A stretch of DNA of 64,000 nucleotides, from positions 558,001 to 622,000 of the forward strand of contig NZ_QASA01000001.1 in NCBI RefSeq assembly GCF_003340495.1, in the 5' to 3' direction. The translations under genes were made by a program, and so were the position numbers. This document shows positions 8,336 through 17,677 of this stretch, in pieces. Origin of the DNA: Adhaeribacter pallidiroseus. GTDB lineage: Bacteria > Bacteroidota > Bacteroidia > Cytophagales > Hymenobacteraceae. Position 1 is the stretch's first letter, and each line of letters opens with the position of its first letter. The notes under the pieces are model-generated. The model saw nothing but the letters and a program-made list of their open reading frames with translations, was not told the origin of the DNA and did no database searches.

Positions 8336-8911
8336 TTATTGGTTGGCCAGGTGGCGGATAAACATTTCTTTTATTTGCGCTAATTCTACCACTGGCTGAT
8401 CTGTTTCTTTGCCAAGTTCGTCCCAGCGGCGCATCCGGATACTAAGGTTAAACAAGTCATCTTGCTCAAAGGCAGTAGCTTCGGCAGCGGTCATACGGCC
8501 GCCCTGAAACTCCAGGGTTTGCTTGCTGGCTTCGGATAGCTGATTGTAGTATTCCGGGTCTTTAAAGGTAAGGTAGCGTTTGGCGGGCACGTGGCTTTCT
8601 ACTAAGCGCGCTACCCGCTCCGAGAACCCTTTCGAACGCAGAAAATCGGCGCCCACTTTTTCGTGACGGATTACTCCAAAACCATCCATGCTTTCTTCGG
8701 CGCGTTTTTGCTGGCTGCAAATGTGCCCAATGTCGTGTAAGAAAGCGGCCAGAATTACGTCATCGGCGTAGCCTTCCTGCTGCGCCAGCACCGCGCATTG
8801 CGACATGTGTTCGAGTTGCGATACTGGTTCGCCCACGTAATCATCGGCTCCGTGCTGCACGTATAGTTGGATAATTTCTTCGGCAATCGTATTAATTTGT
8901 TCCGGATTCAT
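8336..8911 (-). CDS. phnZ: PhnZ-like HD-domain mixed-valence diiron oxygenase (C-P bond cleavage)
   Basis: A 191-residue HD protein that matches PhnZ almost throughout. The family cleaves (R)-1-hydroxy-2-aminoethylphosphonate with oxygen to glycine and phosphate. All ligands and substrate residues I remember for PhnZ are present at corresponding places: Y25 and E28 (DYVGE), H35 (SQLEH), H59-D60 (LHDIGH), H63, H83 (RHEKVGADFLR), H107 and K111 (SHVPAKRYL), and D164 (RRWDELGK). Length also fits. It is cytoplasmic. It lies 70 bases behind the phospholipase gene on the same strand and converges with the FAD/PHP genes. No PhnY hydroxylase is in the window, so the hydroxylated phosphonate must come from elsewhere or from the environment. 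TmpB-like use of the trimethylated analogue is the main alternative. Confidence 0.88.
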   Translation of the reverse strand: MNPEQINTIAEEIIQLYVQHGADDYVGEPVSQLEHMSQCAVLAQQEGYADDVILAAFLHDIGHICSQQKRAEESMDGFGVIRHEKVGADFLRSKGFSERVARLVESHVPAKRYLTFKDPEYYNQLSEASKQTLEFQGGRMTAAEATAFEQDDLFNLSIRMRRWDELGKETDQPVVELAQIKEMFIRHLANQ

Positions 8912-8981
8912 ATACCTGAGTTTTACTGCGGAATGACTAATAATAAGATTTAGAGGGTTAAAGCAGATTTTTTTAAATTTT

Positions 8982-10133
8982 TCACTTTTTTACGGTCACC
9001 GGATTCAGCCGGCAGTACGATTGATCCGGGAAACTAATCTGGTAATCGGATTTAAAATGGGTGCTGGGTAGGTAATAATCGGTGGAAATAATTTGGGCAC
9101 CCGATTTACAGGCGGCCTCGAAAGTCGATTTGTCGTTGCTACGGGCTTCCACGGTATTAGCGTCGGCACGGGTCCGGATTAAATACCCTTTTTTGGCCAA
9201 CTCCTGAATCTTAGCTAAATCTTTCTTCGGATCGTTCAGGATCAGGAAAGCTGCTTCGGGTGTGCCGGGTTCGGCATTGGCAAATAAAACACGGCCTTGT
9301 AAACTTGGGTGGTTTTGAATATAAGTGGCACGTTTGGGACCAGTTTCGTCCAGGATAAAAACAAACTTGCCTTTAGCAGTGCCTACCTTAGGCCAACCTT
9401 TTTGCAGGATAGCAGTTTCCAGCGTCTTACTTTTTCCTCTTACCATATCCGGTGTAAGCAATTTTTCGCTTCCTAAATTATCCTGAATGGTTTTATCCAG
9501 TAAGTCGTACACCTCCGCCGTAAATTTTTCGGGAATGGTAAAACCAGGTTTGCTCAGCGCTTCGTCTTTGGCGTTTACGGTAATAAAAACGGGTAAATGG
9601 TTCGGGTGCTTTTCTGACCAGCTTTTGAGTTCCTGCAAACAGTTTTTAAAGGTTAAGCAATTACTCCGGAAATCAATATCCTGAATGTGCATTACTTTAA
9701 AGCCCGGTTCTCTCATTATTCCTTCTGGATCAAAGGGTTTTACTTGTCCAGCCGTTGACCATTCCAAACCTTTCGGATTGGCGTATTTGCTGCCTTTCAC
9801 ATCTGCGTAAATATCAATTTCCAGGTTCAGCAAACCGCGGTCGAGTTGCTCCGATAAACTTAAATGGCTGTAATCAATGGCTTTTACCAGCGTAGAATCT
9901 GCTTTTTTGAGCATTTGGTAAACCGGCGGATCTAAGGGCTGTTTGTAGCTGTTGTGCGAGCCAATCACCTGAATTTGATTTAACGGCAGGTTATCCGCAG
10001 AAGGAACATCTACTAAATATTTTTTGTGATTTACAAGGGAAGTGGCTTGTATTAAGTGGTTTTCTTTTGGTGGAGTTAAGCCAAAGCTCCCAATAGCACT
10101 AGTAAGAATTAGCGACCAAGCAATATTTTTCAT
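8982..10133 (-). CDS. Secreted phosphatidylinositol-specific phospholipase C (Ca2+-dependent PI-PLC-C1 type)
   Basis: A 383-residue exported enzyme; residues 1-20 look like a signal peptide. The core is a PI-PLC TIM barrel of the bacterial Ca2+-dependent type. H60 lies in QVIGSHNSYK; E105 and D107 lie in LNLEIDIYAD, the presumed calcium site; H149 lies in KVMHIQDIDF; and FVFILDETG follows. The predicted action is removal of the head group from a phospholipid outside the inner membrane. It stands downstream of a SusC/SusD pair and 70 bases upstream of the PhnZ-like gene, all on one strand. A phosphonolipid or sphingophosphonolipid substrate is therefore an attractive but unproven idea. A weak hairpin terminator lies between SusD and this gene. 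Confidence 0.87.
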   Translation of the reverse strand: MKNIAWSLILTSAIGSFGLTPPKENHLIQATSLVNHKKYLVDVPSADNLPLNQIQVIGSHNSYKQPLDPPVYQMLKKADSTLVKAIDYSHLSLSEQLDRGLLNLEIDIYADVKGSKYANPKGLEWSTAGQVKPFDPEGIMREPGFKVMHIQDIDFRSNCLTFKNCLQELKSWSEKHPNHLPVFITVNAKDEALSKPGFTIPEKFTAEVYDLLDKTIQDNLGSEKLLTPDMVRGKSKTLETAILQKGWPKVGTAKGKFVFILDETGPKRATYIQNHPSLQGRVLFANAEPGTPEAAFLILNDPKKDLAKIQELAKKGYLIRTRADANTVEARSNDKSTFEAACKSGAQIISTDYYLPSTHFKSDYQISFPDQSYCRLNPVTVKK

Positions 10134-10282
10134 TCGAATAAGTCTTGAGAGTAAAGGTTTTTGTTTAACTGATTTTTAAAAAAAGTATTAAGACAGCGAC
10201 CCTGTTTTGGGTAAGGTAATCTAATTTTTCACTTGGAGTAAACCTGATTTTACTGATGTGATAACTAAATTAAAAAAGAAAC

Positions 10283-10315
10283 AAACCCGGCAAGTTTCCA
10301 AAATCTGCCGGGTTT
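10283..10315 (-). terminator. Terminator after the second SusD gene
   Basis: AAACCCGGCA (10283-10292) pairs with TGCCGGGTTT (10306-10315). Read on the minus strand it is followed by GTTTCTTTTTTAATT, a T-rich tail. It lies 26 bases past the SusD stop and may attenuate, not abolish, reading into the phospholipase gene. The remaining bases 10134-10282 look plain. Confidence 0.8.
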
Positions 10316-10340
10316 AAGCCACGATTAAAGCACTTTAGGA

Positions 10341-12107
10341 TTAATATCCTTGGTTTTGCACTAAGAAATCTTCTTCGCTGGAAGCGCCATCAACTGCTCG
10401 TTGCGGAAGCGGGAACAATCTTTTATGGACATCGCCATCGGTCTTCCCGGTCCAGCCGCCTTCGTATTTGCCAAACCGGATTTGATAGTTTCTTCTGAAC
10501 CCTTCCCAGTACAGCTCAAATCCCGATTCCCGGAACAGTACATCCAGGTCAATAGTAGTTAAGGCATCCGGCGTTTGATCCGGGCGGGCATTCCGGGCAG
10601 TTCTTAAGGTATTCACATCCGCTAAAGCCCCGGCATTGTCGCCATTTCTTAACTTGGCTTCTGCCCGCATTAAATAAATTTCTCCCAGGCGAACCAACAC
10701 CAGATCCACACTACTGTAGCTGCAACAATTGGTGGCAGTATGGCTGAACTGGTATTTGGAAAACCGGTAACCGGTATTATGTAAACTTCCCTCCGTAGTA
10801 AAATCAACCTGGCGGGTATGATTAACATATTGGAGGTTGGCGCCACTGGTTCTTCTGTTGATAACGGGATAGATTCTTACTTTACCGTCATCGCATTTGA
10901 GAATATTACCGTTGGCATCTTTTCTAGGACCCCAAATAACACCCCGCAGGATTCCCCGATCCTGTTCAAACGCGGTAGCATCCACGCAGTAGTAATGCTC
11001 CGCATCATTTAAAGGAGTCATGCCGGTAAGATCTTTCAGGTTATCCGGCACCATGGTATTTTTTTTAAAAAAACGGGCATCGGCATCGGCCGGGTCGGTA
11101 TTACCATAAGCATCTACCCAAGTCTGGTAAAAATCAGGAGTAACTGCTACGGCATCTGTGCCCCGGGTATTCGGGAATTCCGGTCGGGGAACCTGATCAC
11201 CGGATATGGACCAATAAGCCCACCGTTGGTGCTCGGTTTCCAATACGCCTCTTTGATCCAGGGCAAAGATAAGTTCCGGATTCGTGTGGTTATTATCACT
11301 AAACAAATCAAAATACTCCGGCGATAAGGCATATGGTCCGGAAATAATATCGTTGGTATATTGGATTACCTTATCCATGTCCGCTTTTCTAAAATCAGGT
11401 TTACCGTAGGGATCGCGGTAAACCGCTGCATTTAAATACAAACGGGCCAAAAAAGCCTTCACCGCTGCCTGGTTTAACCGGGCTGGGTCTTTATCGTTTT
11501 TAATAACATCCACTACCGACAAAAGCTCGCTTTCGAGGTAATCCACGGCTTCTTGCCTTCGAAGAATTTGGGATCTTTCGCTGGAAAGCTCTTTTTTGAA
11601 AACCAGGCCCCAGTTGTCCAGGGCCAGCATATTCAGGTAAGCTTTCATGGCTACCATTTCGTAATAAGCATCCTGCGCACCGGCATTACCCTTTTTAGCT
11701 TCCTGACTTAATCTTTCCGCCGCAATTTGGGCTCTGGATAAAGTTAAGGTTATTTGGGTCCAGGTATCGGTTACCAAACCATTGCTGGGAGTCATTAAAT
11801 GTTGGTGAACCGCAATGAACTTGCCGCCATCGTACCAGTCGGTACCGCCCCGGTAGGGAAGAATGCCTTCATCTGAAGCTACCTCTTGCAAGCCAAAATT
11901 AACCGTGTGCATCCATACCCCCGCCCGGAGAAGACCGTAAACCGGCGCTATGGACCCGCTTACAATTTCCGCCTGGCCGGTTCCGGTTAGTGACTCATCC
12001 AGAACCTCTTCTTCTAAATCAGTACAACCTAAAAAAGTAAATAAAATTACAATTAGAGGTAAGGTTTTATTTAGTCTTATATTTTTCATTTTATTTAAAG
12101 TATTCAC
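10341..12107 (-). CDS. RagB/SusD-family outer membrane lipoprotein
   Basis: A SusD homologue of up to 588 residues. The better start is the second ATG (minus-strand position 12089, residue 7), which places the positive end MKNIRLNK directly before the hydrophobic stretch and the lipobox FTFLGC. TPR-like helices and the usual family segments are visible: WTQITLTLSRAQIAAERL, AYLNMLALDNWG, AFLARLYLNAAVY, and near the C terminus LVLVRLGEIYLMRAEA and RESGFELYWEGFRR. It is the surface-exposed ligand lid for the SusC channel encoded immediately upstream (29-47 bases). The phospholipase and PhnZ-like genes follow downstream, so the cargo may be a phosphorus compound and not a glycan; no glycoside hydrolase is in the window. 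Confidence 0.93.
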   Translation of the reverse strand: MNTLNKMKNIRLNKTLPLIVILFTFLGCTDLEEEVLDESLTGTGQAEIVSGSIAPVYGLLRAGVWMHTVNFGLQEVASDEGILPYRGGTDWYDGGKFIAVHQHLMTPSNGLVTDTWTQITLTLSRAQIAAERLSQEAKKGNAGAQDAYYEMVAMKAYLNMLALDNWGLVFKKELSSERSQILRRQEAVDYLESELLSVVDVIKNDKDPARLNQAAVKAFLARLYLNAAVYRDPYGKPDFRKADMDKVIQYTNDIISGPYALSPEYFDLFSDNNHTNPELIFALDQRGVLETEHQRWAYWSISGDQVPRPEFPNTRGTDAVAVTPDFYQTWVDAYGNTDPADADARFFKKNTMVPDNLKDLTGMTPLNDAEHYYCVDATAFEQDRGILRGVIWGPRKDANGNILKCDDGKVRIYPVINRRTSGANLQYVNHTRQVDFTTEGSLHNTGYRFSKYQFSHTATNCCSYSSVDLVLVRLGEIYLMRAEAKLRNGDNAGALADVNTLRTARNARPDQTPDALTTIDLDVLFRESGFELYWEGFRRNYQIRFGKYEGGWTGKTDGDVHKRLFPLPQRAVDGASSEEDFLVQNQGY

Positions 12108-12136
12108 GGAATAGTAACTGAATCGTTTGTTTTCTT

Positions 12137-15100
12137 TTAGAAAGTTAGATTAACACCCAGCAGAAAGGTTCTGGATCTTGGGTAGGTAAACCGGTCGATA
12201 CCAAAGGTTTGGATACCTCCAGCAGCCGATCCAGTATTCACTTCCGGGTCGAAGCCGGTATAATCGGTAAGCACAAACAAGTTTTGGCCGGTTAGGTTAA
12301 GACTGATGCGCTGGAAAACATTGGCCAGTTTAGTACCGGCTAATTTTACATTATAAGCCAGCGTAGCGTTGTTCAATCGTAAGAATGAGCCATTCTCCAG
12401 ATAACGGGTCGAGACAATATTGGCATTGCTCAACACCTCGTTGGGATACTGCACGGCAAAATCGGTGGCGTTATTGGATTTGGCCAGCAGGGCTTTACTG
12501 AACAGGGTCATGTTCGTGTGATTGTACACCTTATTGCCGGCTACCCCATTAAAGTTTAAACCTAGGTCAAAAGCTTTGTACTTTAGGTTTAGATTATACC
12601 CATAAATAAATTTAGGAATCGCACTGCCTACTACCACGCGGTCATTGTCCAGGATGGCGCCATCGTTATTGGTATCCCGGAAAATGTTTTGGCCCGTTTC
12701 ATTAATGCCATCAAATTGGTACATATAGAAGGCGCCTAGCGGCTCGTTGTTAATATAGCCGTTAATGGTGGCGCCTGTTTGGCCAGCTCCTTGGGCAGCC
12801 CCCGTTGCCAAAACCGAATACGGTGATTCTTTTACCTGATTTTTAATATAAGTGATATTTCCTCCCAAGCTATAAGAAAAGTCGCCTTGGGGATCGCTGC
12901 TGTAATTCAAAGATAACTCGGCTCCATTGTTCTGGATTTTCATGTCCGGAATATTGGTCCAGTAGGTAGAGGTAGGCTGCACCGGATCGGCCGGAACAAC
13001 TTCTAATAATATATTGGATGATTGTTTATTAAAATAATCCAGCGTACCAGACAACCGGGAATTAAAAAGGCAAAATCAATTCCTACATCTACCTGGGTGG
13101 AAACCTCCCATTGTAAATCCGGATTGGCCAGGCGGGTAAAAATAATGCCGTAAGGATAACCTTCTAATGAGGTAGCATTCGGGGCAATAGGATAGGTACT
13201 GGTACTGCCGGTTCCCGTTAATAATCGTTGCTCTAAATAACTGGCTTTGGTGATTTTAGAGGGAATTTCCTGGTTACCGGTCTGGCCCCAGCTGGCCCGC
13301 AGCTTTAAGTTGTTGAAAATGGAATTAGTCATAAAATCTTCGTTGCTGATGTTCCAGCCAGCCGCAAAAGAAGGAAAGTACCCGTACCGGTTATTCTGGC
13401 CAAACTTAGATGAACCATCGGCTCGCAGCGTAGCGGTAAACATGTATTTATTGGCGTAAACGTAGTTTAAGCGGCCGAAGAAAGATTGCAACTCGTTTTT
13501 AATGGCTTCGGAATTTACCGCTGTTGGGAATTGAACGGTACTGGTATGGTCCTGGTAAATAGGATCGATGTTATTATTGGCAAAGCCGCGGTAAGTAGAA
13601 ATCCGGGTTTCATCCATAAATTTCTGGAAAGAATGGCCGGCCAAAACCGTTACGTTGTGCGCATCCTGGTTCCAGTTATAATTAAGCGTATTCTCGATTA
13701 GTTGATTGGTATTCGCGTTTACGCCCGCATCCAGCACCCCATTGGAAATATCGGACTCGTTAATAACGCCCAGAAAAGGTTTGTACTGCTGGTTCCGGTT
13801 AGTAGCCGAATAATCAAGCCCGAAATTTAATTTATAAGTCAGGCCTTTTACTATCTCCAGGGAGGGGGAAACATTGGCCAGAATACGGTTGTTAATAGCA
13901 TTGTCGCTATATAAATTATACCGGGTCAGTGGATTTAAGGCGTTAGTAGGTAATAGGGATGGCACCCCATTCGTATACGCCGGAACCGTGGGGTTCAAAC
14001 TCAGCATATCACTGATGGTGGAGGTAATCTCGGGACGTAAATTCTCGGTGTGGGAGGCCGTAATATTATAATCTATATTTAAGCGGCCATTGAACGCCCG
14101 TTGGTTCATGTTTAATTTTCCGGAATACCGTTTCAGCCGGCTGTTTTTTAAAATTCCTTCCTGATCCTGATAGCCGGCGGATGCGTAGTAGGAGAAATTA
14201 TCCGTGCTGGCGCCGCTCATAGATAAATTATAGTTTTGGGAGATACCTTTTTGAGTCAATTCCTCTTGCCAGTTGGTATTGCCTCCTAAGTCTTGCAAGG
14301 TTCCTCCCACGGCTGCCACTTGTTGGCGAAAAGCGTCCGCATCGAAAACGTCTATTTTTCTGGCTATCGACGACACTGCGGCGGAAGCGGAAAAATTAAC
14401 TTGCGGTTTTCCCTTGCCTTTTTTAGTGGTAATTACAACCACCCCATTGGAGGCTCGGGAACCATATACGGCCGTGGCACTGGCATCCTTCAGCACATCA
14501 ATGCTTTCAATATCGTTGGGGTTGATAAAGTTCAGGGGATTGGTGGGAACTCCCGTGGCAGAATTGTCCAATACAAATCCATCGACTACGTAAAGCGGCT
14601 GCGTTCCGGACCGTAAGCTACCAATACCCCGGATAACGATATCCTGGGTGGCTCCTGGCTCCCCACTATTGGCGGCAATGGAGACACCGGCCAGTTTACC
14701 CTGCAACAATTCGCCGGGGTTGGTTACCACGCCTTTATTAAAACTTTCGCTGTTAACCGAAGCAATGGCCCCCGTAACATCGGACCTTTTTTGGGTACCG
14801 TAACCCACTACCACCACTTCGTTTAATTGCTTGGTATCGGCTTTTAAAGTAATAGCTATTTGGCCGCTGCCTACCACTTGTTCCTGGGCCTGATAACCGA
14901 TCATGCTAAATACCAGCACATCGCCCCGATTCGCCTGTAACCGGAAACTGCCGTTGGCATCGGTGGTGGTGCCTTTGTTGGTATTTTTAATTAAGATAGA
15001 AGCCCCGGGCAAAGCTCCCTGATCATCCCGCACCGTACCAGTAACGGTAATTTCGTCGGTTGTCTGGTACAATGCCGTTGCTGCTTGTTTTGCTAATGCG

Positions 15101-15198
15101 TGGGCTTGCAAGGGAGCCGTGGGCGGCAAACTCAGCAGAAACGCCGTAATAATGGATACGGGAGGTAAGATTTTTACCGGGTAAAGTTTAATCTTCAT
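12137..15198 (-). pseudogene. SusC/RagA-family TonB-linked outer membrane protein, interrupted by a -1 frameshift
   Basis: A full SusC split into 13003-15198 (731 residues) and a C-terminal frame, 12137-13054. Signal peptide, CarboxypepD_reg-like domain (EITVTGTVRDDQGALPGASI), plug (SDVTGAIASVNSESF, then SIDVLKDASATAVYGSRASN) and most of the barrel are intact. The break is at a T5 run on the coding strand (13064-13068). With one more T the sequence reads through as IDFAFFNSRLSGTLDYFN, the standard SusC segment. The repaired protein would be about 1,000 residues and ends with LLGVNLTF. It pairs with the SusD gene that follows. The rest of the gene shows no decay, so a missing base in the assembly is as likely as a real null allele or phase variant. 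Confidence 0.9.
13064..13068 (-). other. Frameshift site (T5 run) in the SusC gene
   Basis: On the coding strand GCC-TTTTT-AATTCC puts the second part out of frame. Six T residues restore a continuous, conserved SusC sequence. Confidence 0.85.
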
Positions 15199-15892
15199 AT
15201 TTTTAAATTAAAGTCTTTGTTTGGGTATTCTGAAGCAGTTTTCGCACAGCTAAAAATGGCTGATCGGTCAGGTGGTTAGAGGTTATCCCTTCATGGTAAG
15301 GGCAGCACAAGTAGAACCCCATGAAAGGCTCCTTTGCGAGAAAAATCAGCACCAGGGCATTCTTAAACGAAGCGGATTACTTGTTTTTAACCTTACCTGA
15401 ATAATTTTTAAAAATTACCCGGGATAACACTGTGTTCTGGGGCTTTTGCGTTTGGGGCAAATCCGTGGAAAAATGAGCTACTCTTACTAAAATCATAGAG
15501 GTTTATTTTCTGAGTGCAAAGAGAGCATTTCTGTGTTAAACCAACTTTAGCTAAAAGTTATGATTGTGTTAAGAAGGGTGGATTGGTATTAAGTAATTGT
15601 TACAGGTGAAGAGTAGCAGTAAAAGAAAATTTTAAAAATTTCATGCAGGTGAGTAAAACTTAGGAAGAAATCAACCACTCCCAATCCCTCCTTATACAAG
15701 GAGGGAAGCTTTCTGCAAGTACCATTTACCAAGAACCAGTTATCATAGAATTAGGGACAAAAGATCATTAGCGTCAATTCTTTACTGCAAGCTAAAGTTA
15801 TCAGTTCCGCTTAGTATGGTAAATGGTAAATGCAAAAAGCCACATCTCCTTCCCTGTTTTTAGGGAAGGTGCCCGGAGGGCGGAAGGGTTCT
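15199..15892. repeat. Intergenic region with hairpin doublet copy B (15668-15890)
   Basis: The 694-base gap serves as the leader of the SusC operon. I could not find a clear TAnnTTTG box on the minus strand. It holds a second inverted hairpin doublet: CCCTCCTT, loop, AAGGAGGG (15686-15705) preceded by TCAACCACTCCC, and facing it CCTTCCCT, loop, AGGGAAGG (15848-15869). The space between contains TACCATTTACC and its approximate complement GGTAAATGGTA. The layout matches the doublet at 4201-4473. Confidence 0.65.
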
Positions 15893-17677
15893 CTATTCTT
15901 CCAGGGTAATGCGGTCGAGTAACAACTGCGTGGCGCTGGATATATCTTTTACATTCATAATCAGCAAACCATCCAGGGAGTTTGAAAATTTAGGATCGAT
16001 GTTAAAGCCGATAATCTTGGCGTTTTGTTTGAGATATTTTTTCAGTAAAACCGGTAGGCGCAAATGTCGGGGTTCAATTTCCGCAATAAGTTCGTCGAGG
16101 GATTTTACGGAGTGAATGTTCTTCTTCAAAATATTTTCGGAATAATAAGAGGAACTTCGGTACCGAAACTTTTTCCGGGGAGTTACCAACGTGGCTAAAT
16201 CGTGATCGAAGTAGTGTTCCCGGATAAATTCGACAATTAAGCTTTTAGAAGTAGCGGAAAAATAATCGCTGATGCTTACCGGACCCAGTAAGTATTGACA
16301 ATGTTTTTTGCCGGTTAAAAATACCGCAATGCCTTTCCAAAGCAGCAGCAAAGGCAAGGTTTTTTTCTGGTATTCGGCGCGCACAAAAGAGCGGCCCAAC
16401 TCCAGCGATCGCTCCAGGATAGGAATAAAATGTTTTTTTAACTTAAATAAAGAGTGCAGATAAAAACCGCTTCGGCCAAATTGCTGAAATATTTCTTTGC
16501 CGATGCCTAACCGGTATGCCCCCACTATTAATTGAGCGCGGGTATCATACATAAACAGATGTTCGTAATGTTGATCAAACACATCCAGATCGGTTTCGTG
16601 GTGGGTGCCTTCGCCTACTTCCCGGAAAGTAATTTCGCGCAACCGGCCTATTTCCCGTAAAATGTTTGGAATCTGGGAACTGGCTGCTACATAAACCTGG
16701 TAATGCTGGTGGGTAAAAAGCAAATTTTCAGTTGAGAGCTGGGCTAGTTCTTGTTGCAAAAGTAAGGCATCGGTTTCCGGAATAATAGGTTTATTGGCGG
16801 GGGAAGTTAGTTTAGAAGGCCAATAATAATTATTTTTTAAAAAACGGGTACCTAAAGCGTATGTTTTCGCGCGTAAATAGGGGAGCAGTTCCGGGGCTGG
16901 CAGCTGGCTTAACTCGGAGTACGGAATTGGTTTGCCAATCCGGATTTTTACGCACAAGCCTTCTTTGTTTAATAATTCGGCCGGCAAACGCAAGGTTCGC
17001 AAAAACGGATGAAAAATGCCTAATACATTAAAATAAATACTGTTGCCACCGCTAAAATAAATAGGTACCACCGGTACACCGGCTTTATGAATGAGCCCGG
17101 CTAAGCCCGCGTGCCACTCCGGATCCATTACTTTATGGCTTTTTTTTTGCCAACTAGATACTTCGCCGGCCGGAAATAAGCCTACCGGCACGTCATCCTG
17201 GAGCAAGCGTAACGCTTTGCGAACCCCCGGTACCTGGTTCTGGGTGGGCGTTTTAAAAGGATTAATCGGAATTAGAAAATCTTCAATATTTGGTAATTTT
17301 TTGAGGATAGGGTTGGCGAGCATCTTAAATTCGGGCCGGAGAGCCGCCAGAATCTTCAGCATCAGTAAGCCATCCAGGCCACCGTAGGGGTGGTTGGCAA
17401 TAGCTATAAATGCACCTTTAGCGGGTATTTTTGCGAGTTCCTGAGCGTCTATTTCGTATTTTACCTGTAGTTGCTCCAGAATGTTGTCGATAAAAGGCAA
17501 GCCATGTAACGTGTGGGATTGTTGGTAGATTTGATTTAATTGGTCTAGTTGAAGCAGGCGCATGAGCCAGGGCGCTAAGAACCCGAGGTTTTTTTTAAAA
17601 AAAGCAGGTGTTTTGGCAAATTCTTCGCGGGAAATAATGTCCATAGGCGCCTGGTTGCTTAGGTGGTGTTTTTCCAA
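15893..17677 (-). CDS. Bifunctional PlsC-like / GNAT-like acyltransferase, OlsF-type ornithine lipid synthase candidate
   Basis: A 594-residue, two-domain cytoplasmic-face enzyme. The N-terminal half is a lysophospholipid-acyltransferase fold with NHPYGGLDG (H96, D102), followed by FLIPINPFKT and GLFPAGEVSSW. The C-terminal half (about residues 310-590) resembles the OlsB/hemolysin-type N-acyltransferase (LREITFREVGEGTH, then YEHLFMYDTRAQLIVGAYRLG). This domain order is that of OlsF, which makes ornithine lipids, membrane lipids without phosphorus, in Flavobacteria and some proteobacteria. A second in-frame ATG at minus-strand 17644 (MDIISREEF) is an alternative start. Lying between phosphorus-scavenging genes, it would suit a lipid switch during phosphate shortage, but that is inferred. 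A general acyltransferase role is the alternative. Confidence 0.78.
   Translation of the reverse strand: MEKHHLSNQAPMDIISREEFAKTPAFFKKNLGFLAPWLMRLLQLDQLNQIYQQSHTLHGLPFIDNILEQLQVKYEIDAQELAKIPAKGAFIAIANHPYGGLDGLLMLKILAALRPEFKMLANPILKKLPNIEDFLIPINPFKTPTQNQVPGVRKALRLLQDDVPVGLFPAGEVSSWQKKSHKVMDPEWHAGLAGLIHKAGVPVVPIYFSGGNSIYFNVLGIFHPFLRTLRLPAELLNKEGLCVKIRIGKPIPYSELSQLPAPELLPYLRAKTYALGTRFLKNNYYWPSKLTSPANKPIIPETDALLLQQELAQLSTENLLFTHQHYQVYVAASSQIPNILREIGRLREITFREVGEGTHHETDLDVFDQHYEHLFMYDTRAQLIVGAYRLGIGKEIFQQFGRSGFYLHSLFKLKKHFIPILERSLELGRSFVRAEYQKKTLPLLLLWKGIAVFLTGKKHCQYLLGPVSISDYFSATSKSLIVEFIREHYFDHDLATLVTPRKKFRYRSSSYYSENILKKNIHSVKSLDELIAEIEPRHLRLPVLLKKYLKQNAKIIGFNIDPKFSNSLDGLLIMNVKDISSATQLLLDRITLEE

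Noticed and set aside
14273-14616. Plus-strand frames of about 106 codons inside the SusC gene
   Set aside because: They are shadows of the minus-strand SusC sequence, which is clearly coding.
10341-15198. A classical polysaccharide utilisation locus
   Set aside because: No glycoside hydrolase, polysaccharide lyase or sugar transporter is in the window; the neighbours are phospholipase and phosphonate genes.
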